DNA of 45,779 bases, from assembly GCF_030010625.1 (NCBI RefSeq), contig NZ_JASCXN010000046.1, positions 1-45,779 of the forward strand. Reading direction: 5' to 3'. This document shows, piece by piece, positions 1 to 8,340 of the stretch. The position numbers and the translations under genes are program-made. Numbering within the stretch: position 1 is the first letter of the stretch; each line of letters opens with the position of its first letter. Origin of the DNA: Streptomyces sp. CC208A. GTDB taxonomy: Bacteria; Actinomycetota; Actinomycetes; Streptomycetales; Streptomycetaceae. The notes under the pieces are model-generated. The model was not told where the DNA came from. It made no database searches and saw nothing but the letters and a program-made list of their open reading frames with translations.

Positions 1-53
1 ACCAGTCCTGTGGAGGGCGCCGACAAGCTAGAGTTACACACCGCTACACTTCA

Positions 54-1283
54 ATGACTTATTGTTGCCAGTCGCGGGACTTGCCGTACATGCTTACTCT
101 TGATGCCGCCGCAGCCGAGATCAGTAGCCTGGAGCAGCGCCAGCGTGATGCTCTTGAGGCATGCGTGATCGCCGCCATGGCGCTTTGTGCGGCCGAGGGT
201 GAGGTACGGGATCGCACGCGGCTGGTGATGGAGTGCTACGGCCGGTACATGCGAGCCTGGGGCGAGTGGGAGCCGGCGGTTCCGTTCGGCGTGTTCCTCG
301 AAAGCCTGAGAACGGATCCCGTGGGCGATCTACTTCCGGAGCCGGCGGGCCGGTCGCCGTACTGGAGCCTGCGGCTACTGGAGGGCGACGGAAGTGCCAC
401 GCCGGCCCTGACCCGTCTGGCCATGGAGGCTTCCGATCATGCGCTCAATGTGCCGGGGTTGAGCTCAGACGTACGGCATCTACACAGCGTGCTGCGCGCG
501 CTGGGGAAACTGCCCGCGGGAGCGCGGCTGTCCCGTATCACCGCGGAGGCAGTGCAGCACGCGGTCTTCCGTGCGCTACAGCAGGCTGGGTTCGCCGCCT
601 ACACCGAGGGACGCGAGGTGTTGGTAACGCAGCCGGTGTTGCAGCGCCGTGCTCTGTCCCGCCACGTGCATCTCACGGAACTCGGCGCCTATACGGTGAT
701 CCCTCCTGTGCGCCAGTTCGCTGGATGGTGGGCGCCATGCCCGGTGTGCAACTGGACGATGCGGGCAACGCCAAAGGGCCGTCGCAGAGCGGAACTTGCC
801 TGCGAGGACGAGCGGCACCGGCAGCGTGGTGCGCGGTTTTCGATGGTGCAGGAGGACGGCGAGTGGCGCCTGAAGCCCCTGGGGGAGCTCCGGCAGACTC
901 CTGAGCTGAAACCGGTGGAGGGATGGGTCGCACTGTCGTACGGGCTGTGGCAGTGGATCACGGTCCCGGGCCTCTTGGAGATCGAGGTGAAGGCACTCGC
1001 CGAGGAGGCGGGGGCACAGGCGCGGCTGTGGCCGTACGGAGACAGCTATGACGTGCACATCACAAAGAACGGCCGTACGTGGCGGGTGGATGTGAAGACG
1101 TGGGCTGATCCGCAGGGCATTGCGCAGCAGCTGCGTGAGGACCCTGATGGGTGCGACAAGTTGGTCCTGGTGATTCCGGAGCACCTTCGTGGGTACATCG
1201 GCGTCCTTAACCGGGTTTTGAGGCGCCTTGGCGCACGCGTGATCACGGACGTGGACCTGATCGCGGAGGTACAGACGGCGTGA
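54..1283 (+). CDS. pPIWI_RE-associated restriction endonuclease-like protein (pPIWI_RE_Y type)
   Basis: The 409-residue protein is probably the nuclease partner of the PIWI-RE protein encoded two genes downstream. In the C-terminal third I see a PD-(D/E)xK-like core: Asp333 in SYDVHIT, then Asp346-Val-Lys348 in VDVKTW, followed by an alpha/beta segment typical of restriction-endonuclease folds. Before it lies a zinc-ribbon-like stretch with Cys229, Cys232, Cys250 and possibly His255. The N-terminal 200 residues are helical and not recognised. The first ATG (54) has no clear ribosome site; ATG 90, twelve codons on, is an equally good start. The stop overlaps the next gene by GTGA at 1280-1283, so the two are probably co-translated. 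The family call rests mostly on gene order and the nuclease motif. I have no alignment, and an unrelated PD-(D/E)xK protein is the alternative. Confidence 0.72.
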   Translation: MTYCCQSRDLPYMLTLDAAAAEISSLEQRQRDALEACVIAAMALCAAEGEVRDRTRLVMECYGRYMRAWGEWEPAVPFGVFLESLRTDPVGDLLPEPAGRSPYWSLRLLEGDGSATPALTRLAMEASDHALNVPGLSSDVRHLHSVLRALGKLPAGARLSRITAEAVQHAVFRALQQAGFAAYTEGREVLVTQPVLQRRALSRHVHLTELGAYTVIPPVRQFAGWWAPCPVCNWTMRATPKGRRRAELACEDERHRQRGARFSMVQEDGEWRLKPLGELRQTPELKPVEGWVALSYGLWQWITVPGLLEIEVKALAEEAGAQARLWPYGDSYDVHITKNGRTWRVDVKTWADPQGIAQQLREDPDGCDKLVLVIPEHLRGYIGVLNRVLRRLGARVITDVDLIAEVQTA

Positions 1284-4200
1284 GTCGAACTGTTGCGGCT
1301 GCCCTGGCGCTGGCCGAGCACTACTTCCCGGCGAAGGACTCCGAGGGTCGGCCGGTGGTGCGTTTGGAGGACGCTCATGTGCTGCTGTCCGGCCAGCACG
1401 CACAAGTGTGGCCGGAGTGGGAGTCTTTGTCCTATCCGGAGCAGCAGCGCATCGGCCGGCTTCTGGCTTTGAAGTCGCGTTCGGAAGCCGATCTGTCCTC
1501 ACTGCAGCGGCGGGTGCGCAAGTGTTTCGATCAGCAGTGGGACGACGAGGTTTTCCACCGCTACACGCCGGGAGCCCGGGAGGGCTGGCGCATGGTGGAA
1601 GTGTACCCGCGGCACGGCCAGTCCCCCCTTGAGTCGGCTGATCGTCTGCTGTGGTGCGGCGGGGACCGGGAGGTTCAGATCCGTGTGGCCAGCGGGAGTG
1701 GTTGGGTGGCTCCCAGCGTGCGGGGGCACGTTCAGCTGGCCTTCGAGGCCGGTGAAGTGCGCTATCGACCGCCGGCGGTCACAACGGTGGATGCCAGCGG
1801 CCCGATCCGCGTCGACCCGAATGTGCTGGGCTGGCTCACCGGAGCGACCGACGCCGCAATGGAGGGCGACCCCTTTCGTCAAAGGCAGGTCGGTCTTCTG
1901 CTGGCGGGGGCTATGGGCGAGGGACGCGTCCCGCAGTCCGTGGTGTTGATGGATCCCGGGCTGATGCGGCATTTGAGCGCGCCAACGGGGGTAGGGAAGA
2001 ACGTCTTCGCCCGGGCCCAGGCAACCCAGCTCGCCCGCGACGGGTACACCGTCGCGCTCCTCGTCAGCGACAACGCCGATGTCTTTGCTGAGGTCGAGAC
2101 GCTGCGCCGGGAGCTGACCGCTCTTAAGATCAATGCCGTGGCCACGCCACTGATCGCGCCGAACAGCCGCCACGAATTCACCCTCCAGACCGCCCACAAG
2201 GCTGTCGACGTGGACACGCCGCTGTCGCAGATGCCGGACGATCTCATGCAGCGGATGGCGGAGGTCGGGTACGGGTGCGCGGTGAAGGCACAGTTGGAGG
2301 GGCCCGACACCTTCGGCGACGGCCAAGAACCCTGCACCAGTCTGCGCAGCGTCGACCCGGACGAGCACCAGGGGCCGACGCTATGCCGGTTCGTCAATTC
2401 GTGCGACAAGTTCTCGCACGTCCGGGCCGTCTGCTCCGCCCAGATCATTGTGACGACCCACGCCTGCTTCCAGCGTGGCATGGTGAAGATTCCGCTGTTG
2501 GTCGACGGGGAACTGCGCCGTCAGATGAGCGTGCGCGAGCTGGTGCTCCGCCGGTCACACCTGGTCATCATCGACGAGGTCGACGCATACCAGTCCCGCG
2601 CCTTCGACGAGTCGCACAGCCTGCCCCTGGCATCGGCGAGCGAGCCGAACACCGCCATGCGGCGCATCTGGGACAACCTGTACCGGGCACCGGCCAAGCT
2701 TCGGCTCGATACGCGGGGACTGCTCCACCGGGCGCTGTTTCTCTCCGAGCACCTGCTGGACCTGGCCGCCACCGGCGAAGTGTGCACGGAGACCTCGCAG
2801 GCACGCGCCTTGGCCTCCGGTCTGGACCCGCGGCGCATGCGCCAGGTTCTGCGGGATCGGCGCCGCTGGTACCAGCCCCACTACTGGGACCGCGAACTGC
2901 TGGAGAACCTCATCGGCGTCGACGCCGAGGACGGTGCCACCCCGGAGCAGATGGATCAGCTCCAGGCGCTGCTCCCTCCGGTCGCCGCCCGGCCCGAGGA
3001 TCGCGTACGACCCGATGTTCTGCCCAAGCGCCTGAGGCCGATCCCGGACGTGCTGGAACAGATGCTGAGCATCGACGAAGGCGGCAGGTGGGAACTCGAC
3101 GACACCAAGGAGCAGCTGCGCGAGGTCGTAGAGGCGGCCGTCAGGGAACTCGCCAAGGCACGTGCACGCAAGATCCGGGCAGGCCGACGCCCGCCGCCCG
3201 GCGTCGAAGAGGAACCGGAGCTGCCGGAGCGTGGGGACGGCAGCGGCCAGCAGGAGGAACTGCCTACACCGGTCGTCGCCGCCGGCGTCCTTCACGGCAT
3301 GATGATGAAGGCGTGGCTAAGTGCCCTGAACCACACCGTATTCGACCTCGCGGACCACGCGACTCAGCTGGCCGGGCACGGCATCCACGCAGCCTCCGCG
3401 CTGGCCGACACCGTCGGGCACCGAGACTCCGGAAACGTCGTGCCCTTCGGACCACTGGGCCAGCAAATCAGCGGCTTCCGATTCGAGGGGCTGGACGATC
3501 CCACGGCGAAGCCTCAGCTTCTGATGGAGGTCCTGCGCGGTGACCCGCACACGGAAACCGCCTATCTGGGCGACACCGTGTCACTGACCCTGGCTGGCCA
3601 CCGCCGGGTGATCCTGGGTATGTCGGCCACCGGCTACCTTCCCCGTGCGGCGCGCACGCACCTGCTGGCCGAGCCGCAGTGGGCAATGCCCGATGGTCAG
3701 CGCGGCGGGCTGACCATCGTGCGCAGTACCCCGATCGTCGACAACACGCCGCTGGCGGTCGGCAGTACGCCCTTCCGCGAACGCGACGAGCGCGTCGCGG
3801 CGCTGGCCCGCGGGTACGCCGCCACCCTCGTACAGGACCTCGACCGTCTTCTGGCCGACGCTGCGACAGCGCATCGTGCCCGCGCGTTGATCGCGGTCAA
3901 CTCCTACCGGCAGGCGCGGCTGTTCGCCTCCGCCCTGTACGAGGCTGCACTCGTGTTGGGCCGGAAACTGAAGATCTTCGTGGCTACACCCGATAGGGAA
4001 GACCCCGGCCTTCCCCCGGTCCCTGATGCTGTCACCCTGGTCACCCGTGACCAGTTCTCCCAGCTCGCTGACCGCGGCGGGGACGTCCTCATCTCGCCGC
4101 TGCCGCGCACCGAGCGCGGACTGAACATCCTGACCACCGCTCCCTCAGGCAAACGGGAGTCCGCGATCACTCTCATCGGGCTCGCCATTCGTCCGGTCAT

Positions 4201-4675
4201 GCCGGTGGACGAGCCGGCCGCTCTGGCAGCGAGTACCGCCTCCTTCGCTTGGCGCTCCCGACCCGCCGAGGGCACGCCCGCAGCCCGCCTCGCCTGGACC
4301 CGCACGGCGGCACGAAAGCGGATGTGGAGCATCCTGGCCGCGCCGAAGCGCTTCACCGCCCTGCCTGAAGACCTGCGCTGCGAACTGATCGCCACTGTGC
4401 TCGGACAGTGCATCCAAATCGCGGGCCGAGGCCGGCGTGGGCAGACCCACGTCGAACTCCACTTCATCGACGGGGCCTTCCACGACACCACCTGGGGCAG
4501 CGACCTGCCCACTCTCGTACGCGAGCTGTACGAGAGCTACACGGCCAAGGAACTGGCCGGCACCGGCCGAACCTACGGACACACAGCCGAAGAGTTCCTC
4601 GACTACGCCCAAGCCCCCCACCTCCGCGCCGGTCTGCGGGCCGGGTACCCCGCGCACTTCGGAGCAGCCGCATGA
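1280..4675 (+). CDS. DinG/XPD-like superfamily 2 helicase of the pPIWI_RE island
   Basis: The 1131-residue product looks like the large helicase of pPIWI_RE three-gene islands, expected to open DNA for the PIWI protein and nuclease. About 160 N-terminal residues fit the position of the island-specific Z domain. The helicase core follows: a P-loop APTGVGKN at 234-241 (Lys240, with Asn where Thr or Ser is usual), Walker B DEVD at 432-435, and motif VI QIAGRGRR starting at Gln1046. Between P-loop and Walker B there are several Cys (in CAVKA, EPCTS, TLCRF, NSCDK, AVCSA), as expected for the Fe-S domain of XPD/DinG helicases. A charged low-complexity linker lies near residues 620-660. The GTG start at 1280 overlaps the previous stop; the stop overlaps the next ATG at 4672. 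Function is inferred from motifs and operon context. Confidence 0.8.
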   Translation: MSRTVAAALALAEHYFPAKDSEGRPVVRLEDAHVLLSGQHAQVWPEWESLSYPEQQRIGRLLALKSRSEADLSSLQRRVRKCFDQQWDDEVFHRYTPGAREGWRMVEVYPRHGQSPLESADRLLWCGGDREVQIRVASGSGWVAPSVRGHVQLAFEAGEVRYRPPAVTTVDASGPIRVDPNVLGWLTGATDAAMEGDPFRQRQVGLLLAGAMGEGRVPQSVVLMDPGLMRHLSAPTGVGKNVFARAQATQLARDGYTVALLVSDNADVFAEVETLRRELTALKINAVATPLIAPNSRHEFTLQTAHKAVDVDTPLSQMPDDLMQRMAEVGYGCAVKAQLEGPDTFGDGQEPCTSLRSVDPDEHQGPTLCRFVNSCDKFSHVRAVCSAQIIVTTHACFQRGMVKIPLLVDGELRRQMSVRELVLRRSHLVIIDEVDAYQSRAFDESHSLPLASASEPNTAMRRIWDNLYRAPAKLRLDTRGLLHRALFLSEHLLDLAATGEVCTETSQARALASGLDPRRMRQVLRDRRRWYQPHYWDRELLENLIGVDAEDGATPEQMDQLQALLPPVAARPEDRVRPDVLPKRLRPIPDVLEQMLSIDEGGRWELDDTKEQLREVVEAAVRELAKARARKIRAGRRPPPGVEEEPELPERGDGSGQQEELPTPVVAAGVLHGMMMKAWLSALNHTVFDLADHATQLAGHGIHAASALADTVGHRDSGNVVPFGPLGQQISGFRFEGLDDPTAKPQLLMEVLRGDPHTETAYLGDTVSLTLAGHRRVILGMSATGYLPRAARTHLLAEPQWAMPDGQRGGLTIVRSTPIVDNTPLAVGSTPFRERDERVAALARGYAATLVQDLDRLLADAATAHRARALIAVNSYRQARLFASALYEAALVLGRKLKIFVATPDREDPGLPPVPDAVTLVTRDQFSQLADRGGDVLISPLPRTERGLNILTTAPSGKRESAITLIGLAIRPVMPVDEPAALAASTASFAWRSRPAEGTPAARLAWTRTAARKRMWSILAAPKRFTALPEDLRCELIATVLGQCIQIAGRGRRGQTHVELHFIDGAFHDTTWGSDLPTLVRELYESYTAKELAGTGRTYGHTAEEFLDYAQAPHLRAGLRAGYPAHFGAAA

Positions 4676-7440
4676 ACTCGACTCCCCCTGGCGGTGAGAC
4701 CCGCAAGCGCGCTGGCCTCCTCCAATACCGCACCGACCCGAAGGTGCTGGGCACCGTCCTCGCCTACCGCCCCGGCAACGAAGCCCGGGACCTGTGGTAC
4801 GAACTGTGCCACGCCTACCGAGAGCGGTTCGGCGACAAGAAGAAGGACGTACAGCCCCCGTACCGCTCGCTGGAGGCCATCTTGCGGGCCGTCCTCGGCG
4901 ACTGGGCCCACTGGGACGTCACCGATGCAGGAGCACAGCTGATCACCGGCAGCGAGATCTCTGATGAGGACCGCCTGGATGTCTTCGACTACTGGGGAGA
5001 AGCGATCCTTCCCGAGGGCAAAGGCCGAGACACTGTGCGGCGTCTGGCCGACCTCATCGCCCAGACCTCGCCGATCGCATACCCAGACCTACCCAGGCCG
5101 ATTGCCGGACGCCGCACCATGAGCTGGTGGCCGGGGGAACTGACTCGATGGCGCCTGGCACAGGACCTCGCTCGCATCGACTGGAAGCTCGGAACCGAGA
5201 AGCCGATCCGATTCACGCTGTGCACCGATGGGAGCCTCGCCGCGATCGGCCATGAACTGCCCAGCGTCCCCGACCGCCAGAGACGCATCCGGCATTTGCT
5301 GCCACGTATCCGGGTCGGCACGGCGGCCACCGGGCACTCTGCCCGTCACGCAGTCACTGTCACCGCCGTCACTACTCTGCTCGCAAACCGCTGGTACGAG
5401 GTGTCCACCGTTCTCCTCACCAACCCTGATCAACCCCTCGCCGTGGCCGCACGCACCGACGGACCACCCTGGAATCGCCGCCTCAACGTTCCCGCCGTCG
5501 CCGCCAGCCGCCGACTGGCGGCCCTTCCCCGGCTGAGCAAACGCCTTCCCCCCTTCCCCGAGTCCCTGGACGACTCAGCCATCGCGGCCGACACCCCGTT
5601 GGGCACAGTGCGAGCCGTCGCTCCTAAGAGCATCACGACTCCCGGCCTCGGGCGCGGCTCCGGGATGGAACTGTTCCGCCTGATCGAGGAGCACATCGAC
5701 ACGCACCTCGAACGCTACAAGGACCGCACACCCCTCTACATCGAAGTGCCCGACCTCTCCGTCCCCACCGCCAAGACGGGTGTACGGGTCAGCGGCCCGA
5801 TCCTGCCCCAGGATGTGCCGGCTTCCATGGACGCCGCCCAGATCGACACCCTGCTCGTGGTGGTGCTGTGGCACACGGATGAAGTCCGCTCTCGTCTGCA
5901 GTCAGAGATCGCCCGGCAATGGGAGCTCGGTGAGAACTTCGTGGCCCCCGACAATCACGTCGTCCCCAACGTTGTTCAGAACCGGATTCACCTCCTGTTC
6001 CTTCAAGACAAGGACGGAGCCCTCGCCCACGGGCCCGCCTCGACAGAACACCGTCGGCGACAGCTCGACGAGCTTCTTGCTCCCCATCGCACCGAGGGCA
6101 TGACCATCACGACGTTGTGCGAAACCAACTGGGACCCCGAGCATAAGTACGCCACCACGGAGGAGAAGGAGAAGGCCGAAGCGGAAGACGGCAAATGGTT
6201 GTCCAAGGCCGCGTTGGCCCGCCTGGATGGCTCTTCCCAGTACATCAAGCAGGCCCCGCCTCCCGTTCCCCTGTACAAGAAAAACGGGGAGCCCTGTTCC
6301 CCCAAGTACATCGAGCGGGAAACAAAGGCACGCGACGGTGCGATCGCCAGCTCAACCGAGAACGCGCTGCGTGACATGTTCCGCGGCCTCGGCCTCGCCG
6401 ATCACCGCCTCGGTGCCGCGTTCGGCGCGCTCCCACTGCATCCCTGGTGGCACATCGGCATCCACGTACGCCGCCACGCTCAGCGCCGCCAGTACGGTCA
6501 ACGAAACGCCAAACCAGCACCGTTGACGATCACTCTCACCGCCATCCGCCCAGTCGGCGGCCCCACCGACCCGTGGACGATCTGGGCCTACTCACCCGCT
6601 ACGTCCCGGTGGCAGCACTACCGGACGACACGCCTCGCCGTCCATGCCACCGAACTCGGCCTCGACGTGTCCACATTCCCAACCGTGGGCGACGAAAGCC
6701 ACCAGGCATCCGCCGCCGCGCAGATCACCGAAGCTGCCCTCATGGCCGCTCGCACGCAACTCCCCTTCCCCGGGCCCTCGGTCATTTACGTTAACGGCGA
6801 CACCACCGAGTACATCTGGGCCGGCCTCCGAGACGAAAACATCGGCCAGCCCCCACCCCTGGACCTCCCCCGGCCCGCTTCGTGGCTTCCCGGGTACGGT
6901 CTACCCCGAGCCCAACGCCCCCTTGCCGTTGTCCGCACCATCACCGACCTGGACCGCATCGGCCGCCCCACCGGCGCCTACGTCTACGACAAAAACGGAC
7001 GATGGCGCCGCACCCAGACCACCAACAGCCCCTTCCAGCTCGCCTCCGACGACGGTGCCACCTACCTACCCGACTTCCTCCTGGTCACCGTGCCACGCAC
7101 CTACGCCGCTGGCCCCAGCGGAAGATTCGCAGCCGACCACTCACGGTTCGACAACCAGGCCATCAAGCGCCAGGGCAAGAACGCTTACGCCCACACCGCT
7201 GTGCGCCTGACCGTGCTCCCCCTGGACGAAGACGCAGACACCGACCTCATCGGCAAGATCGGCACGGTAATGATCAACCAGGGCATCAGCTGGGACGGCC
7301 GACAAACCGAGGCCACGCCCCTTCGGCTGGCGCGACAGATCGACACGGACCATCCCCACTACCGACGCAGCACAAACGACGAACAGCTCGGTGCAGACCA
7401 GGCAGCTACCATGAACGCTGACGAAACCGAGGCCGAATAG
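4672..7440 (+). CDS. pPIWI_RE module PIWI-domain protein
   Basis: This 922-residue protein is the putative guide-binding PIWI-RE (Argonaute-like) effector. The family was described by comparative genomics; its PIWI/RNase H-fold domain carries a conserved Arg and Glu in place of the usual Argonaute features, and it is proposed to act against plasmids or phages, possibly on RNA-DNA hybrids. The N-terminal half (about 1-450) fits the X and MID-like region. The C-terminal half (about 560-900) has the repeating strand pattern of an RNase H fold, with stretches such as PLAVVRTITDLDR, YLPDFLLVTVPR and KIGTVMINQGISW. I cannot assign the diagnostic Arg and Glu without an alignment. The ATG at 4672 sits in an ATGA overlap with the helicase stop; a longer in-frame reading back to 4408 is spurious because it overlaps the helicase gene. 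Confidence 0.78.
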   Translation: MNSTPPGGETRKRAGLLQYRTDPKVLGTVLAYRPGNEARDLWYELCHAYRERFGDKKKDVQPPYRSLEAILRAVLGDWAHWDVTDAGAQLITGSEISDEDRLDVFDYWGEAILPEGKGRDTVRRLADLIAQTSPIAYPDLPRPIAGRRTMSWWPGELTRWRLAQDLARIDWKLGTEKPIRFTLCTDGSLAAIGHELPSVPDRQRRIRHLLPRIRVGTAATGHSARHAVTVTAVTTLLANRWYEVSTVLLTNPDQPLAVAARTDGPPWNRRLNVPAVAASRRLAALPRLSKRLPPFPESLDDSAIAADTPLGTVRAVAPKSITTPGLGRGSGMELFRLIEEHIDTHLERYKDRTPLYIEVPDLSVPTAKTGVRVSGPILPQDVPASMDAAQIDTLLVVVLWHTDEVRSRLQSEIARQWELGENFVAPDNHVVPNVVQNRIHLLFLQDKDGALAHGPASTEHRRRQLDELLAPHRTEGMTITTLCETNWDPEHKYATTEEKEKAEAEDGKWLSKAALARLDGSSQYIKQAPPPVPLYKKNGEPCSPKYIERETKARDGAIASSTENALRDMFRGLGLADHRLGAAFGALPLHPWWHIGIHVRRHAQRRQYGQRNAKPAPLTITLTAIRPVGGPTDPWTIWAYSPATSRWQHYRTTRLAVHATELGLDVSTFPTVGDESHQASAAAQITEAALMAARTQLPFPGPSVIYVNGDTTEYIWAGLRDENIGQPPPLDLPRPASWLPGYGLPRAQRPLAVVRTITDLDRIGRPTGAYVYDKNGRWRRTQTTNSPFQLASDDGATYLPDFLLVTVPRTYAAGPSGRFAADHSRFDNQAIKRQGKNAYAHTAVRLTVLPLDEDADTDLIGKIGTVMINQGISWDGRQTEATPLRLARQIDTDHPHYRRSTNDEQLGADQAATMNADETEAE

Positions 7441-7441
7441 A

Positions 7442-8080
7442 GTGTCCCTCCGGTCACGACAGGTCGCAGGGGGAGTTTTGGGCCCGGCCGCACACGCAGG
7501 TCTCGCGTCAGTCCTCGCGTGCGCCTACGCCTTGTCCTCCGTGGCCCTTGAGCGGCTGCCGGTCGGCCAGGTCACCATCAATTACCGCGCTCAGGCCGGG
7601 GATGAGGTGCTGTTCGTCAAGCAGTACCAGGACGGCGCGAACCTGGCGGCCGAGCAGGAGGCAGTAGACCAGACTGCCCTGGCCGGCGAGCACCAGGTGC
7701 CGGTCTCGAAGGTGCGGCGCTCGACGGACGGGCGCCGCCTCGTCCAGCAGGACCGGGTCGCGGTGTCCGTGTGGGAGTGGGTGTCCGGCACGGTCGTCGA
7801 CGACGGGCTGAGCCCCGCCCAGCAGCGTGCCGCCGGCGCGGCGCTGGGTCGCATCCATATGGCGTTCGCCGATCACCCGGCCGGGGAGCGGCCGTCGTCG
7901 AAACTCGACAAGTGGATGCATCCGGACATCGACAAGCTGGAAGCCGCCACCGTCAAGCTGCTGGGCATCGCCGGTGAGCGCGCTCGGCGCGAAGCCTTCG
8001 GCGAAGGGGCGCTTCGGACCCTGGCCGAGCGTCGCGCGGTCTTGTACCACTTCCCCGAACTTCCGGCTGGCCTTCCATGA
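7442..8080 (+). pseudogene. Truncated aminoglycoside phosphotransferase/choline kinase-like ORF
   Basis: The 212-residue reading frame starts with GTG one base after the PIWI-RE stop, so it may be co-transcribed with that island. It resembles the N-terminal lobe of the APH/kinase-like family: a strand pair with the presumed ATP-binding Lys in LFVKQY, a Glu-containing helix (AAEQEAVDQ), the hinge VWEWVSG, and LGRIH. It ends at about the point where the catalytic loop (HGD) and metal-binding DFE-type motif should begin. I found neither in any + frame before pglW. It is therefore probably a decayed gene that has lost its C-terminal lobe. A short regulatory or nucleotide-binding product is less likely but possible. 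Confidence 0.6.
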
Positions 8081-8340
8081 GGTTTCGGCCTCGGCACGCA
8101 CCTGACATAGCAACTCGGCTGCGCGTTCGACAGCCAAGCGGTGGCCGAATCCTTACCTGACCAGCGAGAACCTGGTGATCACATTCGAAGGGCGAAGACC
8201 TCCAGGAAGCCCACTCCCCCTCTTGCTGTCAGTCCTGCCCTCTAAGATTCATCCAGCGGGGGCAGCCCGACGCTCCTGCGAACGGCGGCAGGACGGCGAT
8301 ACGCGCAAATGCGTGCAAACGGATACAGGCGGGGAGTCGC
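8081..8340. promoter_or_regulatory. Intergenic region before pglW, probable BREX promoter region
   Basis: This 260-base gap separates the truncated kinase from pglW. A TAAGAT hexamer at 8243-8248 would make a fair -10 element, but I see no matching -35 at normal spacing. Two direct repeats, CGCGCAAA (8302-8309) and GCGTGCAAA (8311-8319), lie 20-40 bases before the pglW ATG and could bind a regulator. GGGGAG at 8331-8336 is the likely ribosome site. No RNA gene is evident. Promoter assignment is tentative. Confidence 0.3.
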
